NCBI RefSeq assembly: GCF_024054565.1
Contig: NZ_JAMXLR010000020.1
Span: 124,001-188,000, forward strand
Source: Aeoliella straminimaris
GTDB taxonomy: Bacteria > Planctomycetota > Planctomycetia > Pirellulales > Lacipirellulaceae
DNA: 64,000 nucleotides
Direction of reading: 5' to 3'
The translations under genes and the position numbers were made by a program. Shown one piece after another: positions 36,984 to 43,962 of the stretch. Under the pieces are notes generated by a model. That model was not told where the DNA came from, ran no database searches, and worked only from the letters and a program-made list of their open reading frames with translations. The first letter of the stretch is position 1, and each line of letters opens with the position of its first letter.

Positions 36984-38483
36984 CTATTTAGTTGCTGGCG
37001 CCGCGGATTGCTGAAAGGCGGACAGCCGGTCGTTGATCTGACTTAGCCAGAGCCGTGCCGCCGCGTGTGGCGTTTCCATCAAGCACCTCGCCAGATCGAA
37101 ATTGGAAAGTCGCGTTGCAAAACCCCGCCAGTGGGGCAGGGCGATCCATCGCTGCGGCCATTCGGCAATGAACTGTCGCAGAAAATGCTGCAGCAGCACG
37201 GAGTCGAGTCGGTCGTCATCGATTCCCAAGTCGTGCAGGACGCCATCCAAAGTATGCAACGTCTTCCGAAACAATAACAGGTCTGGACCCAGTCGCAATC
37301 CCGCCTCCTGGTAGGCCTGGTCCAGCATCCCTACCATCCAGTTCAGACCGGGCAGACTTCCCCGCCCGACCTTCTGTATCCATCGTTCCGCCACGGCTTG
37401 CAGCTTGTCCCGATCGCCGACACTCGTGGCCACGACATCCAACGCCCGCACCACTTCCGATGCGTTGAGCATCGCCGCCGCTAGCACGACCTGGACCAGG
37501 GCGACTCGTTCCTTCTCGGTTAAGTAACCCACCAGGCTCCAGTCGAGTATCCCGAGCCGCCCCTGGTCCGTGTGTAGCAGGTTGCCCGCGTGGGGATCGC
37601 AGTGAAACAGCGTATCGCTATCTTGCGAGAACATGGGCTTGGCAAGCAGCGTCTCCACCGCCAAGGCCGCGAGCGAGCGCCTGGTGTTTTTGTCTTCGTG
37701 ATCGTGATCCGTCAGTTTCGCACCCGACAGCCACTCCATGGCGGTCACTCGGGGAGTGCAGTACTCGTGCAGTGAGGGAATGTGCACCCGAGGTTCGCCG
37801 GCATAGATCCGGCCGGCCGTTAGCAAATTCTGTTGTTCTCGGTCGAGGCGAACTTCCCACTGCAGTTTGTCGCGCACCTGGTCGAACGTTTCTTTATAGT
37901 CGAGCGACGGAATGCCGAGTTCTTCACAGCGATGATCCAGGTATTCGCCAACGCGGGCCGCCAGCTCGAGTTCTTCGGCCAGGCGCTCTTCGATGCCGGG
38001 CTTTAACAGCTTGAGGACACCCCGCCTGGTGGTGTCCTCCACTGCTTGGGTGTAGCCCACCACCACGGCTACGCTGGCCTCGGCAATGGCGGGCTCTACC
38101 AGTTCGATACCTAGTTGCGGGAGCGAACCCAGCTCGCGGTTGAGTGTATTGGTGATCGTGCCGTGCGCGACTGTGGGCGGCAGCGATTCGAGTTGTTGCA
38201 GTTCCTCCCTCAGTTCGGGCGCGAGCACTGGATCACGAGCCAGGATTTGCCCCAGCTTATGCAGCACGGGACAGCTTTTGGCAAGCACTGCCAGCCGCCC
38301 GGAGATGTCGACTTCAGCTGGCAGTGCCGCCTGTGCTGCAAGGATGGCGTTCTGGCGCTCGTCGGCAAGACCCTCTAGGAATACCGCCAGGGCACCCGCG
38401 ACCGGCCGAGCGAGTTTGGCATATTCGTCGGGCAGCACGGATGCTAGGGCATCCTCGTCGATGATCAAATTCCATTGCACCAT
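36984..38483 (-). CDS. ABC1/UbiB/AarF-family atypical kinase-like protein
   Basis: This 499-residue protein carries the UbiB-family marks: the K-L-G-Q motif with following L-E-S-L-P-P (about residues 76-102), V-L-K-L-L-K-P-G-I in the nucleotide-binding lobe, and the catalytic H-C-D-P-H-A-G-N-L-L and L-D-W-S-L-V-G segments. The Ala-rich nucleotide loop reads A-E-A-S-V-A-V-V. No membrane helix is obvious at the C-terminus. The family includes ATPases acting in isoprenoid-quinone lipid metabolism, and plant relatives associated with plastoglobule lipid droplets. Here it sits between phaC and mce with gaps of 39 and 9 bp, which is unusual and suggests a role linked to PHA granules or the surrounding acyl-CoA pathway; that is inference. 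Confidence 0.85.
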   Translation of the reverse strand: MVQWNLIIDEDALASVLPDEYAKLARPVAGALAVFLEGLADERQNAILAAQAALPAEVDISGRLAVLAKSCPVLHKLGQILARDPVLAPELREELQQLESLPPTVAHGTITNTLNRELGSLPQLGIELVEPAIAEASVAVVVGYTQAVEDTTRRGVLKLLKPGIEERLAEELELAARVGEYLDHRCEELGIPSLDYKETFDQVRDKLQWEVRLDREQQNLLTAGRIYAGEPRVHIPSLHEYCTPRVTAMEWLSGAKLTDHDHEDKNTRRSLAALAVETLLAKPMFSQDSDTLFHCDPHAGNLLHTDQGRLGILDWSLVGYLTEKERVALVQVVLAAAMLNASEVVRALDVVATSVGDRDKLQAVAERWIQKVGRGSLPGLNWMVGMLDQAYQEAGLRLGPDLLLFRKTLHTLDGVLHDLGIDDDRLDSVLLQHFLRQFIAEWPQRWIALPHWRGFATRLSNFDLARCLMETPHAAARLWLSQINDRLSAFQQSAAPATK

Positions 38484-38522
38484 CGTAAGTCTCGATGACG
38501 TGTAGCTTGGCGGATCGAATCT

Positions 38523-39629
38523 TCATTCGGATCGTTTGGCTAACCACTCTTCAATATGAGGCCAGGTATTTTTCTCGGCACCGCGGCCCGCCATGATGCC
38601 GATATGTCCGCCGCGTACGCGGAACACTTCTTTGTCGTCACTTCCCGCCTTGTCAATTACTCTCTCCGATTGGCACGGTGGCGTAATGTGATCCGACTCG
38701 GCGATCACGTTCAACAAGCTGGCCTTCAGTTTGCTGAGGTCCACCTGCTCGCCGCGGATCTGGAGCGTGCCTTCCATCAGGCGGTTCTCTTTGTAGAACT
38801 CGTTAATCAGCTGCTCGTACGCCGCGCCGGACATGGGGATGATGTCGCGTACCCAAGTGTTCATCGAATGCCACGCCTCGGTGGCTGCAGGATTGTCGAT
38901 GTTATCCCACAGCATCGTGTAGCTGCCGATGTAGTTTTCCACCGGCTTGAGCATCTTGGCTCCGCTGTCAATCATCTCGCCGGGAATGTTTCCCAGCTTC
39001 TGGGCGATAATGTTGGGGTTGAAACGGTTGCTCTTGGTCCATCGAGTGAAGGCTCCTTCGGTTCGCTCGGAGAAGTCCAACGGTGCGGTCAGCAGGATCA
39101 AGTTCTTCAATCCATCGTCCGGACGCAGTGAGGCGTACAGCGTCGAAATCAATGCACCCAAGCACCAGCCCAGCATGCTGAACTCGTCGCAGCCAGAATG
39201 CGATTTCACTTTGCGGACCACGCGTGGCAGGTAGTCCAGGGCGTAGTCGTCGAACTTCAGGTTCTTGTCCTCCGGTCCTGGAGCGCCCCAGTCCAGCAGG
39301 TACAGCTCGTATCCCTTGCCCAGCATGTACTCCACGAAGCTGTGACCCGGCCGCAGGTCGAGTACGTGGGGGCGGTTCATGATGGCAAATACCATCAGCA
39401 GCGGGACCTGTTTGCGCTGCGACTCAGGCACGGTCGGAATGTAGTGGTACAGCTTGGCTTTATTTAGCGTCCAGACAAGTTCTCGAGGGGTTTGGGCGAT
39501 CTTGGCGTCGGTGGTCAAAAAGCGATTGAACTTCTCTACTCGCTCCATCGCCTTGTGCCACTCGTTGCAGACGTCGAAGAACGTCGGCACAGCGTTACCA
39601 ACCGCTGAATCGTCGGTGGTCGTGTTCAT
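38523..39629 (-). CDS. phaC: Class III-type PHA synthase catalytic subunit (copy 2)
   Basis: The start is ATG 39629 with AGAGGAT upstream, 20 bp after the phaE-like gene. The 368-residue product carries L-G-W-C156-L-G-A, Asp313 (E-S-D-H) and His342 (G-G-H-I-G), the PHA synthase triad with normal spacing. It is clearly homologous to the synthase at 22.2 kb, but the two differ through most of their length, so they are old paralogues or were acquired separately. It sits in the order phaA-phaB-phaE-phaC, a complete pathway from acetyl-CoA to polymer, upstream of methylmalonyl-CoA genes that could provide propionyl-CoA for 3-hydroxyvalerate units. Confidence 0.94.
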   Translation of the reverse strand: MNTTTDDSAVGNAVPTFFDVCNEWHKAMERVEKFNRFLTTDAKIAQTPRELVWTLNKAKLYHYIPTVPESQRKQVPLLMVFAIMNRPHVLDLRPGHSFVEYMLGKGYELYLLDWGAPGPEDKNLKFDDYALDYLPRVVRKVKSHSGCDEFSMLGWCLGALISTLYASLRPDDGLKNLILLTAPLDFSERTEGAFTRWTKSNRFNPNIIAQKLGNIPGEMIDSGAKMLKPVENYIGSYTMLWDNIDNPAATEAWHSMNTWVRDIIPMSGAAYEQLINEFYKENRLMEGTLQIRGEQVDLSKLKASLLNVIAESDHITPPCQSERVIDKAGSDDKEVFRVRGGHIGIMAGRGAEKNTWPHIEEWLAKRSE

Positions 39630-39649
39630 GACGTATCCTCTTCGTTTCG

Positions 39650-40009
39650 TTAGTTGCCGGAATTGTCCATCGAGCTGCGACAGGCGGACAGCACTTCGTC
39701 CAACTTGGCGTCCATGTCGTCCAGTCGTACTTCGATATTGGTGAGTCGCTCGGCCAGCCGAGTGACTTCGTCGCGAGACGGAAGATTCAGGCTCGCGAGT
39801 GTGTTTTTCATGGTGTCTTCCACTGCCTTGCGGAAGGGGCCCGAGCTGACAAGCCAGGCATCGAGCATCGCCCCACTGGCATCCGCGTAGGCGTCGGTGT
39901 TGACCACATCGACCATCACCTTCGCCCATGCATCCATGCTGGCGTCCCGCATGTCTTTCAACATGCCAGTGGGATCGAACGGATTAAACGTTTCGCTGTT
40001 GGAACTCAT
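39650..40009 (-). CDS. phaE: Short PhaE-like PHA synthase subunit (copy 2)
   Basis: This 119-residue helical protein starts M-S-S-N-S-E-T-F-N-P-F-D-P and ends in a coiled coil (R-L-A-E-R-L-T-N-I-E-V-R-L-D-D-M-D-A-K-L). Start and end resemble the 147-residue protein before the other phaC (M-S-S-H-D-D-S-S-N-T-F-D-P), although the middle parts differ. It lies 30 bp after phaB and 20 bp before phaC. It is about one third the length of known PhaE, so only a minimal synthase-activating coiled coil may be kept. A phasin-like granule role is the alternative. Confidence 0.7.
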   Translation of the reverse strand: MSSNSETFNPFDPTGMLKDMRDASMDAWAKVMVDVVNTDAYADASGAMLDAWLVSSGPFRKAVEDTMKNTLASLNLPSRDEVTRLAERLTNIEVRLDDMDAKLDEVLSACRSSMDNSGN

Positions 40010-40039
40010 GGTCGTTCTCTTTCGACAGGATCCACACGA

Positions 40040-40783
40040 TTACATGAACGCGCCGCCGTTCACATTGATCTGCTGCCCGGTGACGTAGTCGCCGTCGGCT
40101 ACCAGGAACGTGACGGCCTTCGCGATCTCCTCCGGGTGCGCGTAGCGCCCCATAGGAATTTTAGCTTTTATCTGGGCTTGGATCACATCGGGTACCGCGG
40201 CAAACATGTCGGTCTCGGTGTAACCTGGTGCAATGCAATTGACGGTGATTCCCGAGCGGACCAGTTCGGCCGCGGCAGTGCGGGTAAAGGCAATGATGCC
40301 TCCCTTGCTGGCGCTATAGTTGGCTTGGCCCATGGCGGGAATCTGGCCGTTCATCGAACTTATGTTGACGATGCGGCCGAAACTTTGGTTGGTCATGATC
40401 GGTATGGCCGCGGAGGTACAGAAGAAGCAACCGTTGAGGTTCGTGGAAACGACTTCCACCCACTGTTCGTCGGTCATCCTCGGCAACAAGCTGTCGCGAG
40501 TTACCCCCGCGTTATTGACCAGAACATCCAGATGTCCGAATTGGTCGGCAACCTTCTGCACCATGCCTCGGGCTTCCTGCGAGTTACCGATGTTTGCTTG
40601 CACAAGCATGCACTCGCGGCCCAGGGCCGATATCTCTTCTGCTACTTCTTGGGCTTTGTTTTCGTTGTGGGCATAGTTGATTGCAACTTTTGCGCCTTCT
40701 CGAGCAAGTTCTAAGGCAATTGCCCGTCCGATTCCACGCGAGGCGCCTGTCACCAGCGCCGTTCTTCCGTCGACCCTACCCAT
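40040..40783 (-). CDS. phaB: Acetoacetyl-CoA reductase (3-oxoacyl-CoA reductase)
   Basis: This 247-residue short-chain dehydrogenase has T12-G-A-S-R-G-I-G19 for cofactor binding, N-N-A-G at 90-93 and the catalytic set S143, Y156, K160 (N-I-S-S-M-N-G-Q and Y-S-A-S-K). Length and motifs match PhaB and FabG, which cannot be separated by motifs alone; the position between phaA and phaE-phaC decides for PhaB. It reduces acetoacetyl-CoA (or 3-oxovaleryl-CoA) to the (R)-3-hydroxyacyl-CoA, normally with NADPH. AGGAG precedes the ATG. Another reductase of this type, fused to a phasin, is encoded at 14.3 kb. Confidence 0.9.
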   Translation of the reverse strand: MGRVDGRTALVTGASRGIGRAIALELAREGAKVAINYAHNENKAQEVAEEISALGRECMLVQANIGNSQEARGMVQKVADQFGHLDVLVNNAGVTRDSLLPRMTDEQWVEVVSTNLNGCFFCTSAAIPIMTNQSFGRIVNISSMNGQIPAMGQANYSASKGGIIAFTRTAAAELVRSGITVNCIAPGYTETDMFAAVPDVIQAQIKAKIPMGRYAHPEEIAKAVTFLVADGDYVTGQQINVNGGAFM

Positions 40784-40896
40784 CGCAAGGCTCCTATTCG
40801 CTAGCTGTGTGTTTGTTTATAAGGCGTGTGCACTGAAACAATCTGGTCGCCGCCGACGCGGTGCGGATGCTCAGCGTCGACGGCTGCTTTGGACTA

Positions 40897-42078
40897 CTAG
40901 GCGTGCTCGAAGATGGCCGCGATTCCCTGGCCACCGCCGATGCACATCGATACCAGGGCGCGCTTGCCGCCGGTACGATTCAGTTCATACAGAGCCTTAA
41001 TGGACAATATGGCGCCAGTGGCTCCGATGGGATGGCCCAGCGAGATGCCACTGCCATTCGGGTTGGTCCGATCCATCGGCAGATTCAATTCACGGGCCAC
41101 TGCCAGCGCTTGGGCTGCAAAGGCTTCGTTGACTTCGAAGACGTCGATGTCGTCGTAGCCAAAGCCCGTTTTCTCCAGCAGTTTGCGAATAGCCGGCACG
41201 GGCCCGATGCCCATGTACTTGGGATCGACACCGGCGTAGGAGTAGTCGACCAAACGGCCCATCGGTTTCAGGCCATGCGAATCGGCGTATTCCTTGTCGG
41301 CCAGCACCACGGCCGCGGCGGCGTCGTTAATACTGGACGCATTGCCGGGCGTCACGGTGCCCTCGGGATCGAACACCGTAGGCAGCCGCGACAACTTCTC
41401 GACCGTCAAGCCGTATCGCACGGTTTCGTCCACTTCGAACGGCACAGTCTCGCGTTTGGCCTTGATTTCAATAGGCACGATCTGAGCCTTGAAGTAACCG
41501 TGATCAAGTGCCTCGCCTGCCCGGCGATGGCTCTCCACGGCCAGGGCGTCCTGATCTTCGCGCGAGATGCCGTACTTCTTGGCGACGTTCTCCGCAGTGA
41601 CCCCCATATGGCAGTCGTCGAATGGATCGGAGAGGGCTCCAACCATCGCATCCACCATGGTGGTGTCGTTCATGCGGGCACCGAAACGCATTGCTGGCGA
41701 AAAGTAGGGAGACCGGCTCATATTTTCTGCCCCGCCAGCAACTGCCGCTTCAGCGTCGCCCAGCATGATCGTCTGTGCGGCGGTGATGATCGCCTGCAGT
41801 CCGCTGCCGCACAGTCGGTTGAGTGTTAAAGCGGGGGCTTCGTAGGGCAATCCACCCTTCACTCCTGCCACGCGGGCCAGGTAGTGGTCGTGCACGTCCG
41901 TGTGAATGATGTTGCCGAAGACAACATGGCCGACATCGAGTGGATCGATGCCGGATCGCTTGACTGCTTCGCGCACACACACTGCAGCCATTTCTGAAGG
42001 AGGCGTATCTTTGAGGCTACCGCCGTAACCGCCAATGGCGGTCCGAACTCCGCTGAGAACGACAATCTCGCGTCCCAT
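40897..42078 (-). CDS. phaA: Acetyl-CoA acetyltransferase (beta-ketothiolase)
   Basis: The start is ATG 42078, with GGAGG 7 nt upstream; a much longer frame upstream runs through non-coding DNA. The 393-residue length equals the Zoogloea thiolase, and the catalytic residues are offset by one: C90 (N-R-L-C-G-S-G), H349 (G-H-P-I-G-A-T-G) and C379 (C-I-G-G-G-Q-G). It condenses two acetyl-CoA to acetoacetyl-CoA, or acetyl-CoA with propionyl-CoA to 3-oxovaleryl-CoA if it has BktB-like range. It is the first gene of the long minus-strand operon, and a strong sigma-54-type promoter lies 65 bp upstream. The 113-bp gap to phaB contains a TATAAA and could hold a second promoter. Confidence 0.95.
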   Translation of the reverse strand: MGREIVVLSGVRTAIGGYGGSLKDTPPSEMAAVCVREAVKRSGIDPLDVGHVVFGNIIHTDVHDHYLARVAGVKGGLPYEAPALTLNRLCGSGLQAIITAAQTIMLGDAEAAVAGGAENMSRSPYFSPAMRFGARMNDTTMVDAMVGALSDPFDDCHMGVTAENVAKKYGISREDQDALAVESHRRAGEALDHGYFKAQIVPIEIKAKRETVPFEVDETVRYGLTVEKLSRLPTVFDPEGTVTPGNASSINDAAAAVVLADKEYADSHGLKPMGRLVDYSYAGVDPKYMGIGPVPAIRKLLEKTGFGYDDIDVFEVNEAFAAQALAVARELNLPMDRTNPNGSGISLGHPIGATGAILSIKALYELNRTGGKRALVSMCIGGGQGIAAIFEHA

Positions 42079-42131
42079 AGCAATTCCTCCCGATAGTAAT
42101 TTCGTCAGGATAAGATTGGAAAGAGCGATGG

Positions 42132-42146
42132 TGCTTACCGTAAGCA
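42132..42146. promoter_or_regulatory. 15-bp palindrome at the predicted phaA transcription start
   Basis: TGCTTAC-C-GTAAGCA has 7-bp perfect arms with one central base. It overlaps the -12 element of the sigma-54-type promoter and reaches the predicted start near 42132, so a protein bound here would block transcription. It is a candidate repressor operator, possibly for PhaR or another regulator; no experimental link is available. Confidence 0.45.
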
Positions 42147-42158
42147 TTTCACGTGCCA
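42143..42158 (-). promoter_or_regulatory. Candidate sigma-54 (-24/-12) promoter of the phaA operon
   Basis: On the minus strand the sequence is TGGCACG-TGAA-ATGCT, preceded by C. It matches the sigma-54 consensus YTGGCACG-N4-TTGCW at all but one position, with correct GG-N10-GC spacing. The predicted start is near 42132, giving a leader of about 54 nt to the phaA ATG. Transcription would require an AAA+ enhancer-binding activator. Confidence 0.65.
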
Positions 42159-42218
42159 GAAAGAGGACGAATAAAGTTGCTTTAGTTGCACACCCGGCCC
42201 TCGTCGCGCCCCCGCTCA

Positions 42219-42236
42219 TTGTGCGGTTCCGCACAA
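42219..42236. promoter_or_regulatory. 18-bp palindrome, candidate activator site for the phaA promoter
   Basis: TTGTGCGG-TT-CCGCACAA is perfectly symmetric. Its centre lies about 95 bp upstream of the predicted phaA transcription start, the usual distance for an upstream activator sequence of sigma-54 enhancer-binding proteins. It could also serve the divergent CBS genes. Confidence 0.45.
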
Positions 42237-42504
42237 ACGCGCTGTTGGTGCCGTTCATAACAGCACACTTTCGTTCTGCTGCGCGCCCGTGGTGGATGCC
42301 CGGCTTCGGGGTAGTAAGGGCCTTCAGGTTCCCGCTGCTTGCCATTCCCGAGCTGGTTGGTAGTTTGGAATGTTGGGGCAATGGGATTGCTAGCGAACCG
42401 GCAGCGGTCGGTACGCGGTTAGCACTGCTCTGCCCTCTCGTCGTCTGGGCACACCTAGCGCGCGGAGCGTGGGGTGCCGCCGAAACCTCGTAGTGGGAGG
42501 TGAT

Positions 42505-42972
42505 ATGGGACTTCATCAGAACATGACTGCCGAGCCAGTCGGCCGGCTCGAGCTGCGTCAGCCACCCCTGTGTGGGCCAACTGACAGCGTTCGTACGGCC
42601 ATCGAGCAGATGCGGGCAAAGCGACTGGGGTGCGTGATTGTCGTGGACACCGAACAGAAGCCGCTTGGACTCTTTGCCGAAAGCAAACTCACGCAGCTGC
42701 TGGCCGAAGACCCCGCGCGCCTCGACGATCCCGTCTGCGACCATCTGACCAACCCGTGGCCGTGCGTCCGCGAGTCGGATCCCATTGCCATGGTGCTGGG
42801 GGCGATGCAGGCGGCGAACGTCCGATTCATTGGCGTACTCGACAAGGACGGCCGAGTCGTGGGGCTAACGGGGCAGAAGGGCCTGATGGAGTACGTTTCC
42901 GAACACTTCCCCCAACAGGTCATGGTGCAACGCGTGGGAAGCCCGCCGCCGGCCGAGAGAGAAGGAGCCTAA
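42505..42972 (+). CDS. CBS-domain pair protein
   Basis: The start is ATG 42505, directly after GGGAGGTGAT; upstream in-frame codons are non-coding. The 155-residue protein consists of two CBS domains: D-S-V-R-T-A-I-E-Q-M-R-A-K-R-L-G-C-V-I-V-V-D and S-D-P-I-A-M-V-L-G-A-M-Q-A-A-N-V-R-F-I-G-V-L-D show the typical helix-strand repeat. Such Bateman modules bind adenine nucleotides (AMP, ATP, NAD(H)) and report energy state, either alone or on a partner. It is followed after 2 bp by a second CBS protein, so the two probably form a heteromer. Position next to the phaA control region suggests energy-state sensing, but this is inference. Confidence 0.86.
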   Translation: MGLHQNMTAEPVGRLELRQPPLCGPTDSVRTAIEQMRAKRLGCVIVVDTEQKPLGLFAESKLTQLLAEDPARLDDPVCDHLTNPWPCVRESDPIAMVLGAMQAANVRFIGVLDKDGRVVGLTGQKGLMEYVSEHFPQQVMVQRVGSPPPAEREGA

Positions 42973-42974
42973 GC

Positions 42975-43475
42975 ATGTCGTCACAGCTACCCAAATCCAG
43001 CTCGGACGAATTTCAGGATCCGCTGGAGAACTACGATCCGAAGCAATACGACGACCCGCTGGAAGAAGCGCTGGCCACGCTGCCGGTTTCGGCAATCCAG
43101 TCAACTCCTTATGCAGGCATCGATCCCAACACGCCCATCAGCGAAGCCATTCAGCGTCTGGCGGGCTTGCAGGTAGCTTGCCTACTGGTGGAAGAGCAGC
43201 AGAAGCTGCTGGGAGTCTTTTCAGACCGCGATGCGCTGGATAAGGTCGCCCTGGAATACGACGAGATGAAGGATCGCCCGGTGCGAGATGTGATGACCAG
43301 CCGTCCGGTGTTTGTGTACGATAGCGACTCGTCTGCCGCGGTGCTCACCGTAATGGCGGTACACGGTTTTCGCCACGTGCCGGTGGTCAGCTCTTCGGAT
43401 GGCAAGATCGTTGGCATCGTCAGTCCACACCGCGTGACGGGATTCCTGCAGTCCTATTTTGAAACGAAGCAGTAG
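42975..43475 (+). CDS. CBS-domain pair protein (second of a tandem)
   Basis: The start is ATG 42975, with GAAGGAG upstream at 42961-42967, 2 bp after the stop of the first CBS gene. The 166-residue product has an acidic N-terminal extension of about 45 residues (D-P-L-E-N-Y-D-P-K-Q-Y-D-D-P-L-E) and then two CBS domains (T-P-I-S-E-A-I-Q-R-L and V-R-D-V-M-T-S-R-P-V-F-V-Y, ending H-V-P-V-V with S-D-G-K-I-V-G-I-V-S). It is a ligand-binding regulatory protein without catalytic domain. It converges with the ArsR-type gene 42 bp downstream. Confidence 0.86.
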   Translation: MSSQLPKSSSDEFQDPLENYDPKQYDDPLEEALATLPVSAIQSTPYAGIDPNTPISEAIQRLAGLQVACLLVEEQQKLLGVFSDRDALDKVALEYDEMKDRPVRDVMTSRPVFVYDSDSSAAVLTVMAVHGFRHVPVVSSSDGKIVGIVSPHRVTGFLQSYFETKQ

Positions 43476-43517
43476 GCGGCTCGCAGATCCAGCATTCGCC
43501 TTTTCGAATCCAGCTTT

Positions 43518-43865
43518 CTAGCTCGGTTGGAACCGACGCTCGATGCAATCGAGAATGCTCTCGAGGTGTGGCTCGGCAACCTGATAGTACACGCGGCGAC
43601 CTTCGCGTTCGCTGGTAAAGAAGCCGCACCGCTGCATCAACCGCAGGTGTTCAGAGGCCACGTTCTCCAGCACACCGCAGTCTTCGGCCAGCTCGCCCAC
43701 GGTGTAGCGGTCGTGCAGGAGCAACTGCACCATACGAATCCGCACGGGATGGGCCAGGGTTTTCAGGCAATCGGCGGCCTGGCCCAGGGCGCCCATATCG
43801 ATCCTTTTCAGAGGTCGATTCTTCGTCGCGACCGAGGTGCGTGTCGTGGTTTTCTTAGTAGCCAT
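43518..43865 (-). CDS. ArsR/SmtB-type winged-helix transcriptional regulator
   Basis: This 115-residue protein begins with a Lys/Thr-rich tail and contains the ArsR-type winged helix: C-L-K-T-L-A-H-P-V-R-I-R-M-V-Q-L-L, then T-V-G-E-L-A-E-D-C and the recognition helix segment V-A-S-E-H-L-R-L-M. The wing E-R-E-G-R-R-V-Y-Y follows. The E-L-C-x-C-D metal site of ArsR is replaced by E-L-A-E-D-C-G, so a metal-binding role is doubtful and a redox or other signal is possible. It is a single gene between the CBS pair and the thioredoxin-like gene. Its targets are unknown; the divergent palindromes in the island are candidates only. Confidence 0.85.
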   Translation of the reverse strand: MATKKTTTRTSVATKNRPLKRIDMGALGQAADCLKTLAHPVRIRMVQLLLHDRYTVGELAEDCGVLENVASEHLRLMQRCGFFTSEREGRRVYYQVAEPHLESILDCIERRFQPS

Positions 43866-43962
43866 AGTATTGTTCCGGGACGCGAGGGATCGACTTCTCT
43901 CGACATATCAATGTCGTTTGCCAGCCGGCCGCTTGCAACTACCCCGCCGCTCCTTCCGCCGA

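Larger units (their letters stand above)
42079..42504. other. Divergent control region (426 bp) between phaA and the CBS-domain genes
   Basis: No coding frame with family support was seen. From the phaA side it holds a 15-bp palindrome at 42132-42146, a sigma-54-type promoter at 42143-42158 and an 18-bp palindrome at 42219-42236, all listed separately. Nearer the CBS genes nothing beyond their ribosome-binding site (GGGAGGTGAT, 42494-42503) was recognised. Confidence 0.55.

Noticed and set aside
39630..39929. Extended N-terminus of the second PHA synthase
   Set aside because: The extra 100 codons run antiparallel-free through the phaE-like gene in another frame; the ATG at 39629 with AGAGGAT starts the family-matching part.
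42079..42744. Long N-terminal extension of phaA and a small plus-strand frame in the control region
   Set aside because: The ATG at 42078 has a good ribosome-binding site and gives the exact thiolase length; the extra sequence covers the promoter elements and shows no homology.
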